Shown piece by piece: positions 55,714-64,000 of a stretch of 64,000 nucleotides of DNA (position 1 is the first letter of the stretch; each line of letters opens with the position of its first letter). Origin of the DNA: Sporosarcina beigongshangi (GTDB lineage: Bacteria > Actinomycetota > Actinomycetes > Actinomycetales > Micrococcaceae); NCBI RefSeq assembly GCF_016820535.1, contig NZ_JADHDY010000005.1, positions 62,001-126,000 of the forward strand. The letters run 5' to 3'. Under the pieces are notes generated by a model that did no database searches, was not told the origin of the DNA, and saw only the letters and a program-made list of their open reading frames with translations. Both the position numbers and the translations under genes were made by a program.

Positions 55714-56556
55714 ATGTCCCACCGCGCAGCCGCACCACCCTTTGCCCCAGTCCCGGCCGATCCTTCCGGTGCAAGCGGACCAGTCAGTGTCAGTGTGGAC
55801 GGTTTGCGCGTGCGCCGCGGCAAGTCCACCGTCCTGGCCAACATCACCGCCAGCATCCCCGACGGGCGGATCACGGGCCTGCTCGGGCCGTCGGGCAGCG
55901 GCAAGACCACCCTCATGCGGGCCCTGGTGGGGGTGCAAAAGATTACGGCCGGAACCGTGACAGTTCTGGGCCGCCCGGCCGGGGACCCCCGGAACAGGCA
56001 CGACGTCGGATACGTCACCCAGGCGCCGAGCGTGTACCGGGACCTCAGCGTCCTGGACAACGTCCGCTACTTCGGCGCCGTCCACGGCGCGGGGCGGGAG
56101 GACGCACAGGCGGTGCTGGCCGCCGTCGGGCTGGCGGAGCTGGCCAAGCGCAAGGCCGCGGACCTCTCGGGTGGGCAGTTCAGCCGGGTGTCGCTGGCCT
56201 GCGCACTGGTGGGCAAGCCGAAGCTGCTGGTGCTGGATGAACCCACGGTTGGCCTTGACCCCGTGCTGCGCGCGGATTTGTGGCAGCAGTTCCGCGACAT
56301 GGCTTCGGAAGGGACCACCCTGGTCATTTCCAGCCACGTCATGGAGGAAGCCGGACACTGCGACACGCTGCTGCTGTTGCGCGACGGCATGCTCCTGGAG
56401 CAGTTGACGCCCGCGCAGTTGCGCGAACGCGGCGAAACAGACGACCTGGAGCTGGCGTTCCTCAGGATGATCCGGGCCGCCGAGGCGGAATCGCCGGGCA
56501 ATGGGACACAGGCAAATGGCGCAGGCGCCGGCCCGGGCGGAAGGGCCGCCTCATGA
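55714..56556 (+). CDS. ABC transporter ATP-binding protein
   Basis: A 280-residue ATPase with Walker A GPSGSGKT at 58-65, signature LSGGQ at 151-155 and Walker B LLVLDEP from 171. The Q-loop lies near 103 (VTQAPS). It resembles DrrA/NatA-type exporters of drugs, lipids or sodium. The permease gene overlaps its stop as ATGA. The C-terminal 30 residues are Gly/Ala-rich. Confidence 0.93.
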   Translation: MSHRAAAPPFAPVPADPSGASGPVSVSVDGLRVRRGKSTVLANITASIPDGRITGLLGPSGSGKTTLMRALVGVQKITAGTVTVLGRPAGDPRNRHDVGYVTQAPSVYRDLSVLDNVRYFGAVHGAGREDAQAVLAAVGLAELAKRKAADLSGGQFSRVSLACALVGKPKLLVLDEPTVGLDPVLRADLWQQFRDMASEGTTLVISSHVMEEAGHCDTLLLLRDGMLLEQLTPAQLRERGETDDLELAFLRMIRAAEAESPGNGTQANGAGAGPGGRAAS

Positions 56557-57308
56557 ACGGCACGATGATGTGGGCGACCAGCGTCCGTGTGCTGCGCCAG
56601 CTCAAGGGCGACCCCCGCAGCATCGCGATGATCCTGGTGGTGCCCGCCGTGCTGCTGGCGCTGGTGTACTGGCTCTACCAGAACGAAACCCTGGCCCCGG
56701 GCCAGCCGCGCACCTTTGACAGGGTGGGGCTCATGATGCTGGGCATCTTCCCGTTCGTGGTGATGTTCCTGGTCACCTCGATCACCATGCTACGCGAACG
56801 TACCTCCGGAACACTGGAACGGCTGCTGACCACGCCCATACACAAGGCGGACCTCCTGTTCGGCTACGCCGTGGCATTTTCCATCATGGCGGCCGCCCAA
56901 GCGCTGGTGGCCACGGGCACGGCCTATTGGGTCTTTGGCCTGGAGATTGCCGGCAATGCCGGCTGGGTCGTGTTGATTTCGGTGCTGACGGCGGTGTTGG
57001 GTGTGGCCCTGGGGCTCTTGTGCTCCGCGTTTGCCACCACGGAGTTTCAGGCCGTGCAGTTCATGCCTGTGGTGGTGATTCCGCAAATCCTGTTGTGCGG
57101 GCTGTTTGTATCGCGCGACCAGATGAACGGAGTCCTTGAGGCCGTCTCCAACGTGCTTCCGCTGAGCTACGCCGTGGACGGGCTGCAGGAGGTGGCCGCC
57201 CACGCGGACCCCACCTCCGCCCTGGTGGCGGACCTGGTGGTGGTTGCCGCGTTTGTGGTCGCGGGCCTGCTGTTCTCCTCCCTGACACTGCGCCGGCAGA
57301 CGGCCTGA
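56553..57308 (+). CDS. ABC-2 type transporter permease
   Basis: A 251-residue membrane protein with six helices and the ABC-2 pattern, including the loop RERTSGTLERLLTTP that contacts the ATPase, and LPLSYAVDGLQEV near the end. The ATG at 56553 overlaps the ATPase stop. With its partner it forms an exporter of unknown substrate; the nearby PadR gene may regulate it or the reductase gene. Confidence 0.92.
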   Translation: MNGTMMWATSVRVLRQLKGDPRSIAMILVVPAVLLALVYWLYQNETLAPGQPRTFDRVGLMMLGIFPFVVMFLVTSITMLRERTSGTLERLLTTPIHKADLLFGYAVAFSIMAAAQALVATGTAYWVFGLEIAGNAGWVVLISVLTAVLGVALGLLCSAFATTEFQAVQFMPVVVIPQILLCGLFVSRDQMNGVLEAVSNVLPLSYAVDGLQEVAAHADPTSALVADLVVVAAFVVAGLLFSSLTLRRQTA

Positions 57309-57330
57309 GCGCCGCGCAGGCCCCGGTTCC

Positions 57331-57370
57331 CGGAGGAGCCGCGGCTAGGGCCGCGTGCCCGGCTCCTCCG
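57331..57370. terminator. Bidirectional hairpin between the exporter and PadR genes
   Basis: Arms CGGAGGAGCC (57331-57340) and GGCTCCTCCG (57361-57370), with a smaller stem GCGGC/GCCGC inside. The PadR stop codon lies in the loop region, so the structure overlaps the end of that gene. Confidence 0.7.
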
Positions 57371-57890
57371 GCTCCGCCAGGGCCTCGTCGCACCAGGCCA
57401 GCCATGCCTGTTCAAACGCGATCCCTGCCAGCAGGACCGACCGCTGCAGCCCGTCTGCGCGGCTGCGCGGCACCCCGGCGGGAAAGTCCGCCGCCTCAAT
57501 GGCCAGGTAGCGTGCCAGCGTGGCCTCGTGCAGGCCGCGGTGCCGGCGCATTTCCACCGTCACGTCAACGGTCCCCAGCACGGCTGCCGCCCGCATCCGC
57601 ACCAGCAGCTCGTCGCGGATGGGTCGCGGGTCGCACTCCCGCAGGCACCATTCCTCCAGCTCGCGCCGCCCGGCCCCGAGCACCCGGAACTGCCGCTGCT
57701 GGCCGCGGGTGGTGGGCAGTTCCTCCGACTCAAGCAGCGCGGCCGCCTCCAGCTTGCCCAGTTCACGGTAGATCTGCTGGTGGGTGGCCTGCCAGAAGTG
57801 CCCCAGTGACTTGTCGAAGCGCCGCGCGAGTTCGGCCCCCGTGCACGGCTTTTCCAAGAGGGAAGTCAGGATGGCGTGGCTGAGCGACAT
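57345..57890 (-). CDS. PadR-family transcriptional regulator
   Basis: A 181-residue regulator. The N-terminal winged helix starts SLSHAILTSLLEKPCTGAEL and continues FWQATHQQIYRELGKLEAAA, the PadR pattern. A C-terminal helical domain (about 95-175) supports dimerisation. The ATG is directly adjacent to the fadH-type stop, so the two are co-transcribed. Likely targets are the reductase gene itself or the exporter opposite (inference). Confidence 0.9.
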   Translation of the reverse strand: MSLSHAILTSLLEKPCTGAELARRFDKSLGHFWQATHQQIYRELGKLEAAALLESEELPTTRGQQRQFRVLGAGRRELEEWCLRECDPRPIRDELLVRMRAAAVLGTVDVTVEMRRHRGLHEATLARYLAIEAADFPAGVPRSRADGLQRSVLLAGIAFEQAWLAWCDEALAEPEEPGTRP

Positions 57891-60065
<2,175 letters not shown>

Positions 60066-60896
60066 TCAGAAAAGCACTGTGGCGAAGGTGCCGACGTGCT
60101 CGAAGCCAACGCGTTCGTAAAGTGCGCGGGCGCGGGTGTTGTAGTCGTTGACGTAGAGGCTGGTGATGGGTGCGTGGAACTGCGCCAGCTTGACCACGCC
60201 GGCCATGTAGCCGGCGCTCAGGCCGTGTCCGCGGTAGCGCGGGTTCATCCAGACGCCCTGCACCTGGGAGGCGTGGCGGGTGACGGCGCCAAGGTCGGCC
60301 TTGAAGATCACCTCGCCGCGGGGCTCGTTGTGGCTGAAGGAATAGCCGTGGCTGATGAGCCAGGCCACGCGGCGCCGGTAGTTGGCTTCCCCGCCCAGGA
60401 ACGGCGAATAGCCCACTTCCTCCTCAAACATGGCGGCGGCGGCCACCAGGATTTCGCCGAACTGGTCGCTGCCGCTGACGCACAAGGCGGGATCCGCCTC
60501 CACCAGGGGCTCGCCGGTGATGGACAGCAGCGGCTGGTTGGCACGGATCTCCTGGGCGGTGATGCCTGCTTCCTGGAGCGTGGCGATCATGGCCAGGGTG
60601 GCTTCCGCCGGTCCGAAAATCGACGCGTGCGGCTGCCAGTGGCCGGCCATCCAGCGGGCGAAGGCCGAGGCCTGTTCAGCGTCTGCCTCGATGGGGACCA
60701 CGTTGGATCCCACCCAGCAGGCTGCGGCGAGGCGTGCGCCGTCGTCCTCAAAATAGCCGAGCATGTGGGCTCCGGGGACGGCGGGAACGGCGCTGCGGTG
60801 TTGGTTGATGAGCGAATCCACGAAGACGTTGGCCACGGGGTCGCGCGCAACAAGGGACCGGAGCGCGTCCGTGTCGCTGTGGACAAGGACGCGCAC
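60066..60896 (-). CDS. GNAT acetyltransferase with N-terminal DUF4081 domain
   Basis: A protein of about 276 residues. The N-terminal half (VRVLVHSDTDALRSLVARDP) is DUF4081, a degenerate GNAT-like domain, and the C-terminal half is an active-looking GNAT (YRGHGLSAGYMAGVVKLA, LYERVGFEHVGTFATVLF). This gene type follows ispG across actinobacteria, and that position is kept here. Its substrate is not established. The start is uncertain: GTG at 60896 avoids overlap with ispG; a longer frame to 60959 would overlap it. Confidence 0.85.
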   Translation of the reverse strand: MRVLVHSDTDALRSLVARDPVANVFVDSLINQHRSAVPAVPGAHMLGYFEDDGARLAAACWVGSNVVPIEADAEQASAFARWMAGHWQPHASIFGPAEATLAMIATLQEAGITAQEIRANQPLLSITGEPLVEADPALCVSGSDQFGEILVAAAAMFEEEVGYSPFLGGEANYRRRVAWLISHGYSFSHNEPRGEVIFKADLGAVTRHASQVQGVWMNPRYRGHGLSAGYMAGVVKLAQFHAPITSLYVNDYNTRARALYERVGFEHVGTFATVLF

Positions 60897-60915
60897 CGGT
60901 TGGTGCCGGGTTTCC

Positions 60916-62082
60916 CTAGGAAACGCTAACCACGGGGCCACCCGTGAGAGTCGGCTCATCCCCGTCGGACTCCATCTGTTCGGCGATTCTCATGGCTTCT
61001 TCAATGAGTGTTTCAACAATCTGGTCCTCGGGGACGGTCTTGATGACCTCGCCCCTGACGAAGATCTGGCCCTTGCCGTTGCCGGAGGCGACGCCAAGGT
61101 CGGCCTCGCGGGCTTCGCCCGGGCCGTTGACGACGCAGCCCATGACGGCCACGCGCAGCGGAACTTCCATGCCTTCGAGTCCGGCGGTGACTTCCTCGGC
61201 CAGCTTGTAGACGTCAACCTGTGCACGCCCGCACGACGGGCAGGAAACGATCTCCAGCTTGCGGGGGCGCAGGTTCAGCGACTGCAGGATCTGGTTGCCC
61301 ACCTTGATCTCCTCCACCGGCGGGGCGGAGAGGGAGACGCGGATGGTGTCGCCGATGCCCTTGGACAACAGGGCGCCGAATGCCACGGCGGACTTGATGG
61401 TGCCCTGGAAGGCGGGGCCGGCCTCGGTGACTCCCAGGTGCAGCGGCCAGTCGCCCTGCTCCGCAAGCATCTCGTAGGCGGCGACCATGATGACCGGGTC
61501 GTTGTGCTTGACGGAGATCTTGAAGTCGTGGAAGCCGTGTTCTTCGAACAGCGACGCTTCCCACACGGCAGATTCCACGAGGGCTTCCGGGGTGGCCTTG
61601 CCGTATTTCTTCATGATGCCCGGTTCCAGCGAGCCGGCGTTCACACCGATCCGGATGGACGTGCCGTGGTCCTTGGCAGCCTGGGCAATTTCCTTGACCT
61701 GGTCGTCAAACTTGCGGATGTTTCCCGGGTTCACGCGAACGGCGGCACAACCGGCCTCAATGGCGGCAAACACGTACTTCGGCTGGAAGTGGATGTCTGC
61801 GATCACCGGGATCTGCGATTTCTTCGCAATGATCGGCAGCGCCTCGGCATCATCCTGCGACGGGCAGGCCACTCGGACAATGTCGCAGCCCGACGCCGTG
61901 AGCTCGGCGATCTGCTGCAGCGTGGCGTTGATGTCGGTGGTCTTCGTGGTGGTCATGGATTGCACGCTGATGGGTGAATCCGAACCAACACCCACGGGGC
62001 CGACCTTGATTTGCCGGGTCTTGCGACGGGGCGCAAGGACGGGCGGCGGCAATGGCGGCATGCCAAGACTGACGGAGGTCAA
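60916..62082 (-). CDS. ispG: 4-hydroxy-3-methylbut-2-en-1-yl diphosphate synthase IspG
   Basis: IspG converts MEcPP to HMBPP in the MEP isoprenoid pathway. The 388-residue protein has the 4Fe-4S cysteines in [11 protein letters not shown] and [10 protein letters not shown], and the N-terminal barrel motif [11 protein letters not shown] chose the TTG at 62082 ([11 protein letters not shown]) because AAGGAG lies 6 bases before it; the in-frame TTG at 62103 has no RBS. It is followed by the DUF4081 GNAT gene. Confidence 0.94.
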   Translation of the reverse strand: MTSVSLGMPPLPPPVLAPRRKTRQIKVGPVGVGSDSPISVQSMTTTKTTDINATLQQIAELTASGCDIVRVACPSQDDAEALPIIAKKSQIPVIADIHFQPKYVFAAIEAGCAAVRVNPGNIRKFDDQVKEIAQAAKDHGTSIRIGVNAGSLEPGIMKKYGKATPEALVESAVWEASLFEEHGFHDFKISVKHNDPVIMVAAYEMLAEQGDWPLHLGVTEAGPAFQGTIKSAVAFGALLSKGIGDTIRVSLSAPPVEEIKVGNQILQSLNLRPRKLEIVSCPSCGRAQVDVYKLAEEVTAGLEGMEVPLRVAVMGCVVNGPGEAREADLGVASGNGKGQIFVRGEVIKTVPEDQIVETLIEEAMRIAEQMESDGDEPTLTGGPVVSVS

Positions 62083-62213
62083 AATTTGCTCCTTGAAGTT
62101 CAATATACAAATACTGCGGCAGGTGGACCGGTTTGTGGCGCCACCATTTGGTATCCCGCACTATCCAACTCTGATTGTAGGCTCGTTCGGGCCCGCGCGC
62201 GGACCAGTGAGGC

Positions 62214-62507
62214 TTAGGCCACGAAGCGGCTGAGCTGCCCAATCACTGGATTCCAGCCGGAGATCTTCAGCCCCGTGACACCGCCCCCAATGGTCATCGG
62301 GTCCCGTGCCACGAGTTCCTGGACGGCCGCTTCATCCGCTGCCTGGAAAATGAGCAGGGCACCGGCTCCGTCGGTGTAGGGCCCGGACGCCACGAGCGCC
62401 TCGGCCTCCGCCTGCGCGGCAAGCCATTCGCGATGCTTGGGGCGGTGTTCCGTGCGGGCTGCTTCTGCTTCGGGACCATAGACATACTCAACGGCAAAAA
62501 TAGACAT
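62214..62507 (-). CDS. YciI-like protein
   Basis: A 97-residue ferredoxin-like fold protein of the YciI family (FAVEYVYGPEAEAARTEHRP, ALVASGPYTDGAGALLIFQA). Members act as small dehydrochlorinase-like enzymes or partners of other enzymes; the role here is unknown. It lies 9 bp after the next gene upstream, so the two are co-transcribed. Confidence 0.85.
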   Translation of the reverse strand: MSIFAVEYVYGPEAEAARTEHRPKHREWLAAQAEAEALVASGPYTDGAGALLIFQAADEAAVQELVARDPMTIGGGVTGLKISGWNPVIGQLSRFVA

Positions 62508-62516
62508 GCATTCACC

Positions 62517-63071
62517 TTATAGCAGGAGCACTTTCACCAGAACTGCAACAGCGGCCGACCACAGCATGGAGGCCAGCGTGCCGATAATAAAGCGCTCACT
62601 GGCACCCGGCGCCTCCTTCAGTTCGGGGTACCGCCCCAGACCCTTGATGGCCACCACGTAGGCAATCGCCACCGGCTGGCCGGCCAGAATGGCCAGTGCA
62701 ACCGCACCCCGCTCCAAAAATCCGATCAGCAGTCCCCCGCGCAACACTTCGCCGCCGGGACGGGCTGCGAGGGCGGCGGCCGTCGCATCGGCCGGCGCAT
62801 CGCCGGCACTCTCCGGCGGCGCTTCCTCCGCCGGCGCCGCCACGTCCCTGCTGGAGCCCCCTACGGCCGGATCCGGATTGCCTTGGTCGGCGTCAACGGC
62901 AGGCACCTCAGGGTCCTCCTGGTGGGTTTCCTCCCCGGGCGGGTCGCCTGCCTCCGCTGCGTCCACGGCGCGCACGCCGGAGGACCTGACGAATTTAAGT
63001 ATTCCGGCCGTCACGGGCCAGCCGCCCACTACGGCCACAGCCATGGCCACGGCAATCCACAGCACATCCAT
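62517..63071 (-). CDS. Membrane protein, probable partner of the SatD-like protein
   Basis: A 184-residue protein with one N-terminal membrane helix (about 1-23), a long acidic Pro/Ala/Glu-rich segment (about 33-105) and two or three C-terminal helices. The tail pattern IKGLGRYPELKEAPGASERF followed by IIGTLASMLWS resembles membrane proteins found near satD genes (uncertain recollection). The ATG at 63071 has an AAGGAGTGGCGG RBS. It is 105 bp downstream of the SatD-like gene on the same strand. Confidence 0.7.
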   Translation of the reverse strand: MDVLWIAVAMAVAVVGGWPVTAGILKFVRSSGVRAVDAAEAGDPPGEETHQEDPEVPAVDADQGNPDPAVGGSSRDVAAPAEEAPPESAGDAPADATAAALAARPGGEVLRGGLLIGFLERGAVALAILAGQPVAIAYVVAIKGLGRYPELKEAPGASERFIIGTLASMLWSAAVAVLVKVLLL

Positions 63072-63176
63072 CCGCCACTCCTTTGCTGGGGCCGCCCATC
63101 GCCGCTGGGCAGGCACCCGGTTGGGGCTTCGGCTCCTCCGCCGCTTATGGCCGGACTGCCGCTACTGGAACTTAGA

Positions 63177-63806
63177 CTAGCGTCCGCCACCGACAATCTG
63201 GGACAACAGCAGTTCCGCTGCCTGCCGGCCGTGGCGCTCCTCGTGCCGGCCCGATCTCCTGATGGCCCGGCTGACCGCCTGCGGGGTAATCCCCAGGTGG
63301 CCCGCGATCTCCTTTTGGGCCACACCGGGCGCCGCGTGCAGTGCGTCCAGGACCCTCCACTCAGCCTCCGACCTGCTCCTGACCACGTCACCCACCAGGA
63401 CGAGGACCGCCTCGGACGCGGACGCCCAGTCGCCGGCATCCGTGCCGGTGCCGGCATCGGCAGGGCCCGTCCGCACCCGGAGCGGAACCCTGTCGCCGGC
63501 CTTTTTGGCCGCCTCAACGGCTTCCCTGGCGGCAACAAAGGCGCTGCCTGACGCTTCGCGGGAACTTGCCGGCAGCGGAAGATCCGCCCGGCCAACGCCA
63601 ATCCCCACGTACCATTCCTTCAGCCGGAGCACTCGCATGGCAGCCTCGACCACCGCAGCGGGATCGCCCAACGCCGCCTGGACCTCGTCCCCCACAGACC
63701 GCTCGAAAGGCAGGACCGTTGCAACGCCTGCCAGGGCTTCGAGCAGTTCCGGCACCTTGTCGCCGTGGCGGCGGCTGCCCTTCTGGTCAATCGTCAGAAC
63801 AAACAT
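63177..63806 (-). CDS. SatD-family protein with C-terminal helix-turn-helix
   Basis: A 209-residue protein. The N-terminal part begins FVLTIDQKGSRRHG and contains ERSVGDEVQAAL (about 35-46) and WYVGIGVGRADL (about 65-76), the SatD pattern. These elements resemble the metal-binding strand and beta-hairpin of GGDEF and class III cyclase folds (inference). The C-terminal part (WRVLDALHAAPGVAQKEIAG, then LGITPQAVSRAIRR) is a clear helix-turn-helix. No enzymatic role is known for SatD. The ATG at 63806 is at the predicted transcription start, so the message is probably leaderless. Confidence 0.78.
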   Translation of the reverse strand: MFVLTIDQKGSRRHGDKVPELLEALAGVATVLPFERSVGDEVQAALGDPAAVVEAAMRVLRLKEWYVGIGVGRADLPLPASSREASGSAFVAAREAVEAAKKAGDRVPLRVRTGPADAGTGTDAGDWASASEAVLVLVGDVVRSRSEAEWRVLDALHAAPGVAQKEIAGHLGITPQAVSRAIRRSGRHEERHGRQAAELLLSQIVGGGR

Positions 63807-63812
63807 AAATCA

Positions 63813-63841
63813 ACCATAATCATGTGACTGTAATGAATCAA
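63813..63841 (-). promoter_or_regulatory. Leaderless promoter of the SatD-like gene
   Basis: On the minus strand: -35 TTGATT (63841-63836), 17-base spacer, -10 TATGGT (63818-63813), then six bases to the A of the ATG at 63806. The usual start distance puts transcription at or next to that A. ATCAT and ATGAT half-sites flank the spacer and could bind a dimeric regulator. Confidence 0.65.
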
Positions 63842-63895
63842 CCCTTTATGCAGGATTCGCGCGTGCCGGTGGCGCCGCGCCCGGCCGGCCCGCGG

Positions 63896-64000
63896 TCACT
63901 CGGTCATGGCCGCGGGCACGGTGATGACATCCACCATGGCCCCGTTGCGCAACACCGTGACGGGCAGCGGCACGCCGATGGCCTCCGCGAACAGCTGCTT
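63896..64000 (-). CDS. C-terminal end of a protein with a PDZ-like segment (partial)
   Basis: Only the last 34 residues are present; the rest lies beyond the window. They read KQLFAEAIGVPLPVTVLRNG and end in VPAAMTE. The pattern, with a hydrophobic strand followed by a positively charged turn and V-x-V, looks like the end of a PDZ domain, as in HtrA-type proteases or in RseP/Rip1 metalloproteases. RseP-type genes lie close upstream of ispG in many bacteria, which makes that a possible but unproven identity. Confidence 0.5.
   Translation of the reverse strand, partial: KQLFAEAIGVPLPVTVLRNGAMVDVITVPAAMTE

Overview
The window is chromosomal DNA from a high-GC Gram-positive actinobacterium. Protein content and gene order (hisC-hisB-hisH, lexA next to a LysM gene, recA-recX, ftsK-pgsA-cinA-clgR-recA, rimP-nusA-ylxR-infB-rbfA, truB/ribF/rpsO/pnp, ispG followed by a DUF4081 GNAT) point to the Micrococcaceae, most likely Arthrobacter in the broad sense. 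That placement is an inference from synteny and protein style, because no rRNA gene is present. Nearly all of the window is core genome: I see no insertion sequence, prophage, tRNA gene or CRISPR array.

Region by region. 1-2657: histidine genes hisC, hisB and hisH plus the start of a coupled small membrane protein. 2741-6389: SOS block with a LysM membrane protein (likely SOS cell-division inhibitor) divergent from lexA, and a DinG helicase facing lexA. 6382-12281: hflX, an RsmC-like methyltransferase, dapF, miaA, miaB. 12377-15340: a secreted coiled-coil/transglycosylase-like protein coupled to recX and recA. 15675-18248: a DUF3046 gene, a MarR regulator, clgR, cinA, pgsA. 18304-26063: ftsK, RNase J, dapA, an alpha/beta hydrolase, a TPR membrane protein, dapB. 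26469-30891: molybdenum cofactor genes in two divergent groups (moeA-moaC-mog-moaE and moaA-moaD). 30971-41794: an M16 peptidase, pnp, rpsO, ribF, a tandem GNAT, two small membrane proteins, truB, a secreted ScyD-like beta-propeller protein, rbfA. 41962-47047: infB, ylxR, nusA, rimP. 47108-55494: a very large acidic DUF4439 membrane protein, a VIT-type transporter, an APH-family kinase, a TSUP permease, proS and a small helix-hairpin-helix-like protein. 55714-64000: an ABC exporter, a PadR regulator, a FadH-type dienoyl-CoA reductase, a DUF4081 GNAT, ispG, a YciI-like protein, a membrane protein, a SatD-like protein and the C-terminal end of a PDZ protein.

The genes form three functional themes. 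The first is DNA damage: LexA boxes in the lexA/LysM gap, and a LexA-independent damage promoter plus LexA-like boxes before recA. The second is translation and RNA turnover: infB, nusA, rimP, rbfA, rpsO, pnp, RNase J, truB, miaA/miaB, proS, hflX. The third is biosynthesis: histidine, lysine/diaminopimelate, Moco, isoprenoids, FAD and phosphatidylglycerol. Many genes overlap by GTGA or ATGA, so translational coupling is common. Many operons end in long, perfect hairpins without a U-run.

The items most worth following up are the recA promoter architecture, the roughly 1,000-residue DUF4439 protein with an expanded acidic repeat region, the SatD/membrane-protein pair with a predicted leaderless promoter, and several orphan inverted repeats.
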